Positions 41,695 to 50,495 are shown, counted from the stretch's first letter. The stretch is 64,000 nt of DNA from Micromonospora radicis (GCF_003583405.1 NZ_QXEC01000014.1:62001-126000); one strand, 5' to 3'. The notes: generated by a model from the sequence alone, not told the origin. Numbers and translations: made by a program.

Positions 41695-42192
41695 TCACGG
41701 GGTGGTCGGCTCCGGCGGCGCACCCCGCAGCCGGTGCTGGTACGCCGGCTCCGCGATCTTCGGCGGACGGTGTTCGTAGGGGGTGGAGAGCACGACCGTG
41801 GTCCGGGTGGTGACGTTGGCCGAGATCCGGATCTCCTGCAGGACGCGCTCCAGGTCGGCCGGGCCGGCCACCCGCACGAGCAGCAGGTAGAAGTCCTCGC
41901 CCGCCACCGAGTAGCACGAGTCGATCTCGGGCAGGTGGGCGAGCCGCTCCGGCGCGTCGTCCGGCTGCGAGGGGTCGAAGGGCCGGATCGCCACGAACGC
42001 GGTCAACGGCAGGTCGAGCGCCTCGAAGGAGACCCGCGCGGCATAGCCCTTGATCACGCCGCGTTGCTCCAGCCGGCGCACCCGCTGGTGCACCGCCGAG
42101 ACCGACAGGCCCACCCGCTCGGCGAGGTCCGTGTACGACAGCCGGCCGTCCGCGGTCAGCGCGGCGACGATGGCCTGATCGATCTCCTCCAC
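41695..42192 (-). CDS. Lrp/AsnC family transcriptional regulator
   Basis: From the GTG at 42192 the protein is 165 aa: helix-turn-helix (LSYTDLAERVGLSVSAVHQRVRRLEQRGVI) and an AsnC ligand-binding domain ending TVVLSTPYEHRPP. Such regulators sense amino acids. The longer frame to 42273 adds a non-conserved Arg-rich N-terminus. The acyl-CoA dehydrogenase gene lies 144 bp upstream on the same strand and may share regulation. Confidence 0.88.
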   Translation of the reverse strand: MEEIDQAIVAALTADGRLSYTDLAERVGLSVSAVHQRVRRLEQRGVIKGYAARVSFEALDLPLTAFVAIRPFDPSQPDDAPERLAHLPEIDSCYSVAGEDFYLLLVRVAGPADLERVLQEIRISANVTTRTTVVLSTPYEHRPPKIAEPAYQHRLRGAPPEPTTP

Positions 42193-42336
42193 GGCGTGAA
42201 ACCTACCCGCAAAGCCCGCCCGACGCGACGACCGGGCCCGCCCCGCGTCGCGCTCGGCGAGCCCGGTCGTCACCCAGGGTCACCGCCCGGGGTCTCAGTC
42301 CACCGCGGCCGTCCAGGGGTCGCGGCCGTCCAGGAG

Positions 42337-43479
42337 TCACTGCCGGGCGAGGGCCCGGGAGATGACCAGGCGCTGGATCTGGTTGGTGCCCTCGACGATC
42401 TGTAGCACCTTCGCCTCCCGCATGTACCGCTCCACCGGGTGGTCGGCGACGTAGCCGGCGCCGCCGAGCACCTGCACCGCGTCGGTGGTGACCCGCATCG
42501 CGACGTCGGTGGCGAACAGCTTCGCCTTGGCCGCCTCGATCGAGTACGGGCGGCCGGCGTCGCGCAGCCGGGCGGCAGCCAGCGTCAACGCCCGGGCGGC
42601 GGAGATCTGGGTGGCCAGGTCGGCCAGGGTGAACCCGAGTCCCTGGAAGTCGATGATGGCGCGGCCGAACTGCTGGCGCTGCCGGGCGTAGTCGACCGCG
42701 TAGTCCAGGGCGGCCTGGGCCAGGCCCACCGCACAGGCGGCGATGCCGAGCCGGCCGGAGTCCAGCGCGGACATCGCGATGGTGAAGCCGACGCCCTCGC
42801 CGCCGACGAGCCGCTCGGCCGGTACCCGGGCGTCGTCGAGGACCAGCTGCGCCACCGGCGAGGAGCGCAGGCCCATGGTGCGTTCCGCGACCTGCGGGTG
42901 GATACCCGCGGTGGCCCGGTCGGCGAGCAGGCAGGAGATGCCCCGCGGGCCGGGGCCGCCGGTACGGCAGAAGATGTTGTAGAAGTCGGCCACCTGGGCG
43001 TGGGTGATCCACGCCTTGGTGCCGGTCACCAGGTAGTCGTCGCCGTCGCGGACGGCCCTGGTGGTCAGCGCGGCGGCGTCCGAGCCACCCTGCGGTTCGG
43101 AGAGGCAGTACGCGCCGAGCAGCTCGCCACCGATCATGTCGGGCAGCAGCTTGCGTTGCTCCTCGGTGCCGAACGCGGCGACCGGGAAACAGGACAGGGT
43201 GTGTACGGAGACCGCCTCGGCGACGGCCAGCCACCGGCCGGCCAGGATCTCCAGCACCTGGAGGTAGACCTCGTACGGTTGGGCGGCGCCGCCGTACTGC
43301 TCCGGATAGGGCAGGCCGAGCAGGCCGGCCCGGCCCAGGGTGCGCAGCACCTCCCGGGGGAACTCGGCGCGGGACTCGTACTCGTCGACCTTCGGGGCGA
43401 GTTCCCGGTCGGCGATCTCGGTGGCCAGCTCCAGCAAGTCGTGGGCCTCGTCGGTGGGCAGGATCCGGTCGACAGTCAT
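42337..43479 (-). CDS. Acyl-CoA dehydrogenase
   Basis: The 380-aa protein has the family motifs LLGAYCLSEPQGGSDAA (FAD), TGTKAWITHAQVADFYNIF, the region around RQQFGRAIIDFQGLGFTLADL and VLGGAGYVADHPVERYMREAKVLQIVEGTNQIQRLVI with the catalytic Glu in E-G-T-N. It introduces the alpha,beta double bond into acyl-CoA. Chain length cannot be judged. The ATG start overlaps the M24 peptidase stop (ATGA). Confidence 0.93.
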   Translation of the reverse strand: MTVDRILPTDEAHDLLELATEIADRELAPKVDEYESRAEFPREVLRTLGRAGLLGLPYPEQYGGAAQPYEVYLQVLEILAGRWLAVAEAVSVHTLSCFPVAAFGTEEQRKLLPDMIGGELLGAYCLSEPQGGSDAAALTTRAVRDGDDYLVTGTKAWITHAQVADFYNIFCRTGGPGPRGISCLLADRATAGIHPQVAERTMGLRSSPVAQLVLDDARVPAERLVGGEGVGFTIAMSALDSGRLGIAACAVGLAQAALDYAVDYARQRQQFGRAIIDFQGLGFTLADLATQISAARALTLAAARLRDAGRPYSIEAAKAKLFATDVAMRVTTDAVQVLGGAGYVADHPVERYMREAKVLQIVEGTNQIQRLVISRALARQ

Positions 43480-44240
43480 AGCGCGATGAGCTCCGTGGGG
43501 GTGGTGTTGAGCCGTCTTACGCCGTCCGTCGTGCAGACGACGATGTCCTCGATCCGGGCGCCGTGCCGCCCGGCCAGGTAGATGCCCGGTTCGACCGAGA
43601 AGGCCATGCCGGCCGCCAGCGGACGGTCGTTGCCCGCCACCACGTACGGCTCCTCGTGGCCGTCCAGGCCGATGCGGATCGCGGCGGCGACGTCGGCGGC
43701 CACCTCGACCTCGGTACGCCCGGGCCGCAGCCACTCGCCCATCCGGGCGTGTACGGCGTCGATCGCCGCACCGGCCTCGGCGAGTGCGGCGATCTCCGCG
43801 GCGGACTTGTGGATCCGCAGTTCCCGCAGCACCTCGGAGGCGAGCCGCTGCCGGGCGCCGGGCACCGCGGTACGCAGCGCGAGGACCTGCTCGGCCCACA
43901 TCCGGTCGGCCAGCCCCACGGTGGCGACCGGCCCGCCGAGCGCGGCGGCCACCAGCGGGTACGGGTCGGTGCCGTCGGCGTGGTCGACCACGCGTACGCC
44001 GGTGGCCGGTGCCGGGGACGCCTCGGCCGCCGGTCGTTCCAGGGTCGGCACGATCAGGGTCGGCTCGCCCTCGGCGGGCAGCACCAGCAGGGTCAACCGC
44101 TCACCGGCGTGCGCGTCGTAGCCGGTCAGGTAGCGCAGGTCGGAGCCGGGGCTGAGCAGCAGGGCGTCCAGGCCGGCGGCGGCGGTCGCGCGTTGCGCGG
44201 CGGCCAGCCGCCGGGGCGGATACAGCTCGTCGGTTCCCAC
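43476..44240 (-). CDS. M24 family aminopeptidase-like protein with internal deletion
   Basis: The product is only 254 aa, whereas M24B aminopeptidase P-like proteins are about 360-380. The N-terminal creatinase-like domain is complete to AADVAAAI (residue 188) and continues directly with RIGLDGHEEPYVVAG, MAFSVEPGIYL and ARIEDIVV. About 100 residues that normally carry the two metal-binding Asp and the first metal His (in H-x-T-G-H-G-I-G) are missing in frame, near base 43676. Only the two Glu ligands remain, so peptidase activity is unlikely. Start ATG 44240; it is coupled to the acyl-CoA dehydrogenase gene. Confidence 0.85.
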   Translation of the reverse strand: MGTDELYPPRRLAAAQRATAAAGLDALLLSPGSDLRYLTGYDAHAGERLTLLVLPAEGEPTLIVPTLERPAAEASPAPATGVRVVDHADGTDPYPLVAAALGGPVATVGLADRMWAEQVLALRTAVPGARQRLASEVLRELRIHKSAAEIAALAEAGAAIDAVHARMGEWLRPGRTEVEVAADVAAAIRIGLDGHEEPYVVAGNDRPLAAGMAFSVEPGIYLAGRHGARIEDIVVCTTDGVRRLNTTPTELIAL

Positions 44241-44417
44241 CCCGTCAGCTTAACGGTCGTTTGGGGGCGGGTGTGTGGACGGTCGCGCCGAGCGTGGCCC
44301 GCCGACCGGTCAGGAATCGAGAAGCACTCCGCGTCGCGCCGCAGCAAGCTGACCCTCAGGACATCCCGCCCGGCACATCCCGCCGGGCCGGGCAGCTCAG
44401 CTCTGCTGGAGGTCGCC

Positions 44418-44630
44418 TTGCGCTGGAACAACATCGTCCGCCAGACCCACCGATGGACGTCGATCACCTTCGTGGTGACCGTCATCGTCGCCTTCGTCGC
44501 CGCGGCACAGGCCGACCCCGTCGAATGGCTCTTCTATCTGCCGCTGCCCCCGCTGGCCCTACTCCTGTTCACCGGGTTGTACCTGTTCGCGCTGCCGTAC
44601 GCCGTCCGGCGGCGACGCACCGCGAGCTGA
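44418..44630 (+). CDS. Small two-helix membrane protein
   Basis: The 70-aa product, from a TTG at 44418 with GGAGG at 44408-44412, reads LRWNNIVRQTHRWTSITFVV... with two hydrophobic segments separated by ADPVEW, then a basic tail. Hydrophobicity profile and ribosome site make it credible although it is only the end of a longer open frame. No function is known; Trp/His-containing R-Q-T-H-R-W recalls small heme/PepSY-type membrane proteins but is too short to assign. Confidence 0.65.
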   Translation: MRWNNIVRQTHRWTSITFVVTVIVAFVAAAQADPVEWLFYLPLPPLALLLFTGLYLFALPYAVRRRRTAS

Positions 44631-44667
44631 GCGGGACGGCGACGCACGCGAGCCGGACCGACCCGGC

Positions 44668-45048
44668 TCAGTGCATCAGCCAGAGGCAGAACGGGTGGCC
44701 GTCCGGGTCCAGGCAGACCCGGACGTCATCCTGCGGCTGGAACTCGGCCAGGGTCGCGCCGCAAGCCAGCGCATGGTCCAGTGCGGCGTCCAGATCCTCG
44801 ACGCCGATCTCCAGGTGCATCGACATCTGCTGCCGGTCCGGCTCGGCCGGCCAGGTCGGGCGAACGTACGCCCGTTCCCGCTGGAACGACAGCCCGACGC
44901 CGCCGTCGGCGTTGCTCAGGATGACGTCGTCGGCCTCCTCGACCTTGATCTCCCAGCCGAGCAGCCGCCGGTAGAAGCGGGCCAGCGCGGCCGGGTCGGG
45001 CGTGTCCAGGTTGACCGTGGTCAGCGTCAGTCGGGTGGGTACGGACAT
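44668..45048 (-). CDS. VOC (glyoxalase/bleomycin-resistance fold) protein
   Basis: The 126-aa protein has two beta-alpha-beta-beta-beta repeats: NLDTPDPAALARFYRRLLGW and HLEIGVEDLDAALDHALACGA, ending DDVRVCLDPDGHPFCLWL. These are VOC superfamily patterns of glyoxalase-like domains. No specific activity can be deduced. The ATG at 45048 follows GAAGGA. Confidence 0.9.
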   Translation of the reverse strand: MSVPTRLTLTTVNLDTPDPAALARFYRRLLGWEIKVEEADDVILSNADGGVGLSFQRERAYVRPTWPAEPDRQQMSMHLEIGVEDLDAALDHALACGATLAEFQPQDDVRVCLDPDGHPFCLWLMH

Positions 45049-45111
45049 TCGTCGTCCTTCCGGTCGTGCCGGGCGCGTCGAACGTCGGTGGGGTGTGCCA
45101 GGCTGTCGCAC

Positions 45112-46098
45112 GTGGCACAGCAGACCCCGATCATGCTCGTCGACGCGCCCAGCCTCTACTTCCGGGCCTACTTCGGCATCCCCGAGTCGGCCGCGAAGAC
45201 CGCCGACGGCCAGCCGGTCAACGCCGTACGCGGCTTCCTGGACATGCTCGCCCAGCTGGTCCGCACCCGCCAGCCGGGACGGCTGGTGTGCGCGATGGAC
45301 CACGACTGGCGGCCGCAGTGGCGGGTCGCGCTGCTGCCGTCGTACAAGGCGCACCGGGTGGCGCCCGAGGGCGGCGAGGTGGTGCCGGACACGCTCTCCC
45401 CGCAGGTGCCGATGATCCTAGAGGTGCTCGACGCGCTGGGCGTCACCGTCGTCGGCGCGACCGGCTACGAGGCCGACGACGTGCTCGGCACCCTCTCGGT
45501 CAGCCAACCCGGGCCGGTGGAGGTGGTCTCCGGCGACCGTGACCTGTTCCAGCTCGTCGACGACGAGCGCGGGGTACGGCTGCTCTACATCGGGCGCGGG
45601 GTGGCCAAGCTGGAGGACTGCGACGACGCCGCGGTCCGCGCCCGGTACGGCATCCCGGCGCGGCGCTACGCCGAGTTCGCGGCGCTGCGCGGTGACCCCA
45701 GTGACGGGCTGCCCGGGGTGGCCGGCGTCGGCGAGAAGACCGCCGCCCGGCTGATCGAGCGGTACGGCGACGTCGCCGGCGTCCTGGCCGCCCTGGACGA
45801 CCCGGCTTCCGGCTTCGCGCCCGGCCTGCGCACCAAGCTCGCCGCCGCGCGGGACTATCTGGCGGTGGCGCCGAAGGTGGTCCGGGTGGCCCTGGACGTG
45901 CCGCTGCCCCCACTGCCCACCGAGCTGCCGACCGCACCGGCCCACCCGGAGCGGCTGATCGAGCTGGCCGAGCGGTGGAACCTCGCCGGCTCCACCCGCC
46001 GCCTGGTCGACGCCCTGGCCAACCGCGCCGCCCTGCCGGCACCCGGGGCTGGTGCGCCCGGGGACGCGTGCCCGGGACGATCGTCTTCAGGACACTGA
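45112..46098 (+). CDS. 5'-3' exonuclease (FEN/PIN-like)
   Basis: The 328-aa protein has the metal-ligand motifs of the polymerase I 5'-nuclease domain: MLVDAPSLYFRAYFG, CAMDHDWRPQWR, GYEADDVLGTL, VSGDRDLFQLV and the helix-hairpin-helix PSDGLPGVAGVGEKTAARLI. It is a stand-alone flap/5' exonuclease as found in actinobacteria besides PolA, probably acting in DNA repair or primer removal. The GTG at 45112 is the start just before the first Asp motif. Confidence 0.92.
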   Translation: MAQQTPIMLVDAPSLYFRAYFGIPESAAKTADGQPVNAVRGFLDMLAQLVRTRQPGRLVCAMDHDWRPQWRVALLPSYKAHRVAPEGGEVVPDTLSPQVPMILEVLDALGVTVVGATGYEADDVLGTLSVSQPGPVEVVSGDRDLFQLVDDERGVRLLYIGRGVAKLEDCDDAAVRARYGIPARRYAEFAALRGDPSDGLPGVAGVGEKTAARLIERYGDVAGVLAALDDPASGFAPGLRTKLAAARDYLAVAPKVVRVALDVPLPPLPTELPTAPAHPERLIELAERWNLAGSTRRLVDALANRAALPAPGAGAPGDACPGRSSSGH

Positions 46099-46133
46099 TT
46101 TCACAGTGAAATAAAAATTTCGGTGTGAAATCA
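46096..46133. repeat. AT-rich inverted repeat overlapping the exonuclease stop codon
   Basis: TGATTTCACA (46096-46105) and TGTGAAATCA (46124-46133) are perfect 10-bp arms; inside, GAAAT-AAAA-ATTTC forms a second dyad. The first three bases are the stop codon of the exonuclease gene. It is unusually AT-rich for the region. The rest up to 46328 contains nothing I can name. Confidence 0.6.
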
Positions 46134-46328
46134 CGCCTACCCACAGATCTTCCGCCGGCCCGACGATCCGCAGGCAGTCAATGCCTGGCCCTTCCGCGCG
46201 TAACCCGGCCAATGTTGGAAGACGCAGCGCCAGAACGTGTCGATCACTCCGACAGACAATCCGGTCGCCTTACCCGAAAGGCAGTACGGCGGCCCTGCCG
46301 AACAGGCGACGTGGTGCAGGTGGCCGAG

Positions 46329-47147
46329 TCAGGCGACCTCGCGCAGGTAGCCGTCGATGGCGGCGGCCAGCACCTGCTCGCCGGGGCGGGCCCAGACGTC
46401 GGCGTTGAAGACCTCCACCTCGATCGGGCCGGTGTAGCCGGCCGCGTCCACCGCCTCGCGCAGGCGGCGCAGCTCGATGCAGCCGTCGCCGGGCAGCGCC
46501 CGACCGAGCAGCACGCCCGCGGGCAACGGGGTGGTCCAGTCGCAGACCTGGAACGAGGCGATCCACTCCCCCGCGCGGGCGATCTGGGCGTAGACCGTGT
46601 CGTCCCACCACACGTGGTACGCGTCCACCACGACGCCGACGATGCCCGGGTCGAAGCGTTCGGCGATGTCGAGGGCCTGCCCGAGGGTCGCGATGACACA
46701 GCGGTCGGCGCTGAACATCGGGTGCAGCGGCTCGACGGCGAGCCGTACCCCGGCGGCTTCGGCGTACGGGGCGAGTTCGGCGATCGCGTCGGCCACCCGG
46801 TGCCGGGCACCGTCGATGTCCTTGCTGCCGGCGGGCAGCCCGCCGGAGACCAGCACCAGCACCGGAGCACCGAGCGCGGCGGCCTCGTCGATGGCGCGCA
46901 GGTTCTCCGTCCGCCAGTCGTCGGCGGTGAAGAAGCCGCCCCGGCACAGCGTGGTCACCGTCAGCCCGGCGTCGCGGACCAGCTTGGCGGCGCGTTCGAC
47001 GCCGTACTCGGCGACCGGCTCGCGCCACAGACCGATGCCGGGCACCCCGGCGGCGACGCAGCCGGCCACCGCGTCGGGCAGCGGCCAGTGCTGGGTGGTG
47101 GCCTGGTTGAGGGAGAAGCGCCGCAGGGCGGCGCGGTGGCCGGTCAC
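46329..47147 (-). CDS. Sugar phosphate isomerase/epimerase (xylose-isomerase-like TIM barrel)
   Basis: The 272-aa protein has barrel motifs RFSLNQATTQHWPLPDAVAG, LAVEPLHPMF (metal Glu), VVDAYHVWWD and PIEVEVFN (metal Glu). The family interconverts keto-sugars or inosose derivatives. It is the third gene of an operon with DUF993 and a Gfo/Idh/MocA protein, joined by GTGA overlaps. The reaction is unproven; a multi-step oxidation-cleavage of a cyclitol or sugar acid is plausible. Confidence 0.88.
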   Translation of the reverse strand: MTGHRAALRRFSLNQATTQHWPLPDAVAGCVAAGVPGIGLWREPVAEYGVERAAKLVRDAGLTVTTLCRGGFFTADDWRTENLRAIDEAAALGAPVLVLVSGGLPAGSKDIDGARHRVADAIAELAPYAEAAGVRLAVEPLHPMFSADRCVIATLGQALDIAERFDPGIVGVVVDAYHVWWDDTVYAQIARAGEWIASFQVCDWTTPLPAGVLLGRALPGDGCIELRRLREAVDAAGYTGPIEVEVFNADVWARPGEQVLAAAIDGYLREVA

Positions 47148-48298
47148 TGCTCCACCCCCGCGACGGTGAAGAAGGCCCGGGCCCGGCCGGCGGCCAGGTC
47201 GGCGTCGGGCAGCAGGCCGGCGTCCTCGGCGAGGGTGAGCAGGGTGGCCAGCTGCGCCGGGGACCGGCCGGACTGCAGGCCGCCGACCATAGTGAAGTGG
47301 TCCTGGTGGCCGGCCAGCCAGGCGAGGAAGACGATGCCGGTCTTGTAGTACCAGGTGGGGGCGGCGAACAGGTGCCGGGCCAGCGGCACGGTGGGCGTGA
47401 AGATCCGGTCGTACCCGGCCAGGTCGCCCCGGTCGAGGGCGGCCAGCGCGGCGGCGGCGGCCGGCGCGATGGCGGCGAAGACGCCCAGCAGCGCGTCGGA
47501 GTGCCCGGTGTCGTCGCCCCGGATCAGCTCCGGATAGTTGAAGTCGTCGCCGGTGTAGAGCCGGACCCCGGCCGGCAGCCGGCGACGCAACGCCACCTCC
47601 CGTCCCGCGTCGAGCAGCGACACCTTGATCCCGTCCACCCGGGACGCGTGGGCCTTGAGCAGGGCGACCACCGTGTCGGCGGCCAGGTCCAGGTCGGCGG
47701 AGCCCCAGTAGCCGGTCAGCGCCGGGTCGAACATCGGGCCGAGCCAGTGCAGCACCACCGGACCGTCGGCGGCGGTCAACAGCTCGTCGTACACCCGCAG
47801 GTAGTCCTCGGGGTGACGGGCCGCGGCGGCCAGGTGGCGGCTGCACATGAGCACCGGTACCGCTCCGGCGTCCTGCACGTCGGCGAGCTGCTCACGGTAG
47901 GCGGCGGTGACCTCGGTCAGGGTCGCCGGGCCGGGCGGAAGCTGGTCGGTGGCGACCCCGGCGACGATCCGGCCGCCGGCCGCGCGGGCCTCCGCGGCGC
48001 TGCGCCGGATCAGCTCCCGGGTGGTCGGATAGTCCAGGCCCATGCCGCGCTGCGCGGTGTCCATCGCCTCGGCCACGCCCATTCCGTACGACCAGAGGTG
48101 CCGGCGGAAGGCCAGGGTGCGGTCCCAGTCGAGCACCGCGGGCGTACCCGGGGTGTTGTCGGCGCCCGGGTCGGCCACCACGTGCGCGGCGGCGTACGCG
48201 ATGCGGCTGCGCGGCGGGCCGTCGGGGCGGGGATGGCCGGTGCCGCCGGCCAGCCGCAGCCGCCGCCCGCCGGGCAGGGTGACCGTCGTGCCGCTCAC
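47144..48298 (-). CDS. DUF993 family protein (dihydrodipicolinate-synthase-like aldolase)
   Basis: The 384-aa protein contains LDWDRTLAFRRHLWSYGMGVAEAMDTAQRGMGLDY, typical of DUF993, and a schiff-base-type lysine in VDGIKVSLLD. The family resembles class I aldolases of the DapA superfamily but is uncharacterised. Start GTG 48298 overlaps the oxidoreductase stop. Conserved company with a Gfo dehydrogenase, an isomerase and a LacI regulator, as I recall from other actinomycetes, points to sugar catabolism. Confidence 0.85.
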   Translation of the reverse strand: MSGTTVTLPGGRRLRLAGGTGHPRPDGPPRSRIAYAAAHVVADPGADNTPGTPAVLDWDRTLAFRRHLWSYGMGVAEAMDTAQRGMGLDYPTTRELIRRSAAEARAAGGRIVAGVATDQLPPGPATLTEVTAAYREQLADVQDAGAVPVLMCSRHLAAAARHPEDYLRVYDELLTAADGPVVLHWLGPMFDPALTGYWGSADLDLAADTVVALLKAHASRVDGIKVSLLDAGREVALRRRLPAGVRLYTGDDFNYPELIRGDDTGHSDALLGVFAAIAPAAAAALAALDRGDLAGYDRIFTPTVPLARHLFAAPTWYYKTGIVFLAWLAGHQDHFTMVGGLQSGRSPAQLATLLTLAEDAGLLPDADLAAGRARAFFTVAGVEQ

Positions 48299-49446
48299 AG
48301 CGCCAGCTCCGGCACCTCGACACGGCGGCCCTCGCGGGCCGACACCAGGCCCAGCTCGGCCAGCTGCACCCCGCGTGCCCCGGCCAGGAAGTCCCACCGG
48401 AACGGCTCACCGGCGACGACGTGCCGCAGGAACGCCTCCCACTGCACCTTGAAGCCGTTGTCGAAGTCCTCGTTGTCCGGCACCTCCGTCCACTGCGACC
48501 GGAAGTCCTCGGTGACCGGCAGGTCGGGGTTCCACACCGGCTTCGGGGTGACCGCACGGTGCTGCGCCCGACACCGGCGCAGCCCGGCCACGGCACTGCC
48601 CTCGGTGCCGTCGACCTGGAACTCGACGAGTTCGTCGCGGAACACCCGCACCGCCCAGGACGAGTTGAGCTGGGCGATCACCCCGCCGTCGAGTTCGAAG
48701 ACGGCGTACGCGGCGTCGTCGGCGGTGGCCTGGTAGGGCCGGCCGGCCTCGTCGACCCGGCGCGGGACGTGGGTGGCGATGGTGGCGGAGACCGCGCGTA
48801 CCTCGCCGAACAGTTCCGCCAGCACGTAGTGCCAGTGCGGGAACATGTCCACCACGATGCCGCCGCCGTCTTCGGCGCGGTAGTTCCAGGAGGGACGCTG
48901 GGCGGGCTGCCAGTCGCCCTCGAAGACCCAGTAGCCGAACTCACCACGCACCGACAGCACCTGGCCGAAGAAGCCACCGTCGAGCAGCCGCTTGAGCTTG
49001 CGCAGGCCGGGCAGGAACAGCTTGTCCTGCACCACCCCGGTGCGTACGCCGGCGGTGCGGGCCGCGCGGGCCAGGTCGAGCGCGGCGGCGGTGTCCTCGG
49101 CGAGGGGTTTCTCGGTGTAGACGTGCTTGCCGGCCTCGACCGCCGCCCGGATGGCCTTCTCCCGCTGCTGGGTGACCTGGGCGTCGAAGTAGATCTCGAC
49201 GTCGTCGCGGGCCAGCGCGGCGCTCAGGTCGGTGGTCCAGTCGTCCAGGCCGTGCCGTTCGGCGATCTCCCGCAGCTTGGTCTCGCTGCGCCCGACCAGG
49301 ACCGGATGCGGCCAGATGCGGGTGCCGTCGGGCAGCGGTACGCCGCCGGACTCCCGGATGGCCAGCAGGGAGCGCACCAGATGCTGCCGGTAGCCCATCC
49401 GGCCGGTGACGCCATTCACGATGATGCCGATCGACCTGCGGGTCAT
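48295..49446 (-). CDS. Gfo/Idh/MocA family oxidoreductase
   Basis: The 383-aa protein has an N-terminal Rossmann fold (SIGIIVNGVTGRMGYRQHL), the family E-K-P motif in HVYTEKPLAEDT and GGIVVDMFPHWHYVLAELFG in the substrate domain. It likely oxidises or epimerises a sugar or cyclitol with NAD(P). It is first in the minus-strand operon, with a LacI-type palindrome at 49471-49492, 25 bp upstream of its ATG. Confidence 0.9.
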   Translation of the reverse strand: MTRRSIGIIVNGVTGRMGYRQHLVRSLLAIRESGGVPLPDGTRIWPHPVLVGRSETKLREIAERHGLDDWTTDLSAALARDDVEIYFDAQVTQQREKAIRAAVEAGKHVYTEKPLAEDTAAALDLARAARTAGVRTGVVQDKLFLPGLRKLKRLLDGGFFGQVLSVRGEFGYWVFEGDWQPAQRPSWNYRAEDGGGIVVDMFPHWHYVLAELFGEVRAVSATIATHVPRRVDEAGRPYQATADDAAYAVFELDGGVIAQLNSSWAVRVFRDELVEFQVDGTEGSAVAGLRRCRAQHRAVTPKPVWNPDLPVTEDFRSQWTEVPDNEDFDNGFKVQWEAFLRHVVAGEPFRWDFLAGARGVQLAELGLVSAREGRRVEVPELAL

Positions 49447-49470
49447 GTCGGTCCTTCCGTCGGTGCAGGT

Positions 49471-49492
49471 GTCAGGTAAGCGCTTTCCTGAC
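49471..49492. promoter_or_regulatory. LacI-type operator of the Gfo/DUF993/isomerase operon
   Basis: The 22-bp site reads GTCAGG-TAAGCGCTTT-CCTGAC: the outer 6-bp arms are perfectly complementary and the centre AAGCGCTT is palindromic. The LacI gene at 50574 is the likely regulator. Confidence 0.65.
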
Positions 49493-49528
49493 AGCCTAGG
49501 ACCCACTCCAGCCCCGGGGCAAGTGAGA

Positions 49529-49579
49529 GGAAGGGCACCTTGTTGACGCCTCGTGCATAGCAGGGCCCCCCTTCTTGAC
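49529..49579 (+). repeat. Dispersed 50-bp repeat, copy 1
   Basis: It shares the 17-mer ACGCCTCGTGCATAGCA (49546-49562) and a GGAAnGGCAC lead-in with the copy at 51585, and has direct TTNTTGAC elements on both sides of the core. I recall this motif as common in Micromonospora genomes. Confidence 0.7.
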
Positions 49580-49654
49580 CGCCCTGCTCGGGGACGCATC
49601 AGCGGCGAGGAAACTCGGTGGCCGCCGTCGGCTGCCATGGACGAGCATCACGGA

Positions 49655-50495
49655 ATGGATCAGTCCGAGGAGATTGTCGAGTACTACACCGTCCACTCCC
49701 GCGAAGACCTCCGCCTCGGCAGTCGGCCGCAGGCCCGGCTGGAACGAATCCGGACAGTGGAACTGCTGCGGGACTTGCTGCCTCCCCCGCCGGCCCGGGT
49801 GCTGGACGTCGGCGGTGGCACCGGCGAGTACGCCCGCACCCTCACCGCCTTGGGCTACCGGGTATGCCTGCTCGATCTCGTACCCGATCACGTGGCGCAG
49901 GCTCGTGCCGGCCAACCTGCCATCGTGGCGAAGGTCGCCGACGCCCGCGCCCTTCCCGAGGACGATGATGCCTACGACGCGACGTTGCTGCTGGGCCCGC
50001 TCTACCACCTGACGCAGCGGGCCGACAGGTGCACCGCCCTGACGGAGGCCGTCCGCGTGACGCGGCCGGGCGGCCGGGTCCTCGCCGCCGGGATCTCCCG
50101 CTTCGCCGGCCCGCTCGACTCCGTGGCCACCGGGCGACTCACCGAACGGATGATCGAGGAGGCTAGGACGCTGCTCACCGACGGCAACAACGACCCGAGC
50201 CTCGGCTTCACCCACGCCTACTTCCACCGCGTCGAGGAACTGGTCGACGAATGCCGTACGGCCGGCCTGACCGACGTCACCGTCGACGGAATCGAGGGAC
50301 CGGCCTGGATCGCCGCCGAGGCCGCCGTGAACGGCCCCCCAGGCGGACAGGGTGTTCGGCGCCGCCCTGGACCTCGCCCGGGTCTACTCCAGGGAACCGG
50401 CCCTGGTCGGGTCGAGCGCGCATCTGCTCGCCAGCGGCGCGGTGCCCGACCGCGCCCCCGGGACCGGGTCCCGCCCGGTCACGCTACGGGCCTGA
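49655..50495 (+). pseudogene. SAM-dependent methyltransferase, frameshifted near its C-terminus
   Basis: From the ATG at 49655 (or 49637) the frame encodes a class I methyltransferase: RVLDVGGGTGEYARTL, RALPEDDDAYDATLLLGPLYHL, and RVTRPGGRVLAAGISRF. After IAAEAAVNGP a run of six C (50335-50340) shifts the frame; the expected end, ADRVFGAALDLARVYSREPA and GSSAHLLASG, continues in another frame to the TGA at 50493-50495. Removing one C restores a protein of about 279 aa. The uncorrected frame runs on to 50563 with a low-complexity tail. A sequencing error, a real mutation and phase variation are all possible. Confidence 0.75.

Noticed and set aside
43563..44630. 355-aa plus-strand frame opposite the M24 gene
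   Set aside because: Only its last 70 codons, after a TTG with a ribosome binding site at 44418, look like a protein; the rest is a shadow of the peptidase gene.
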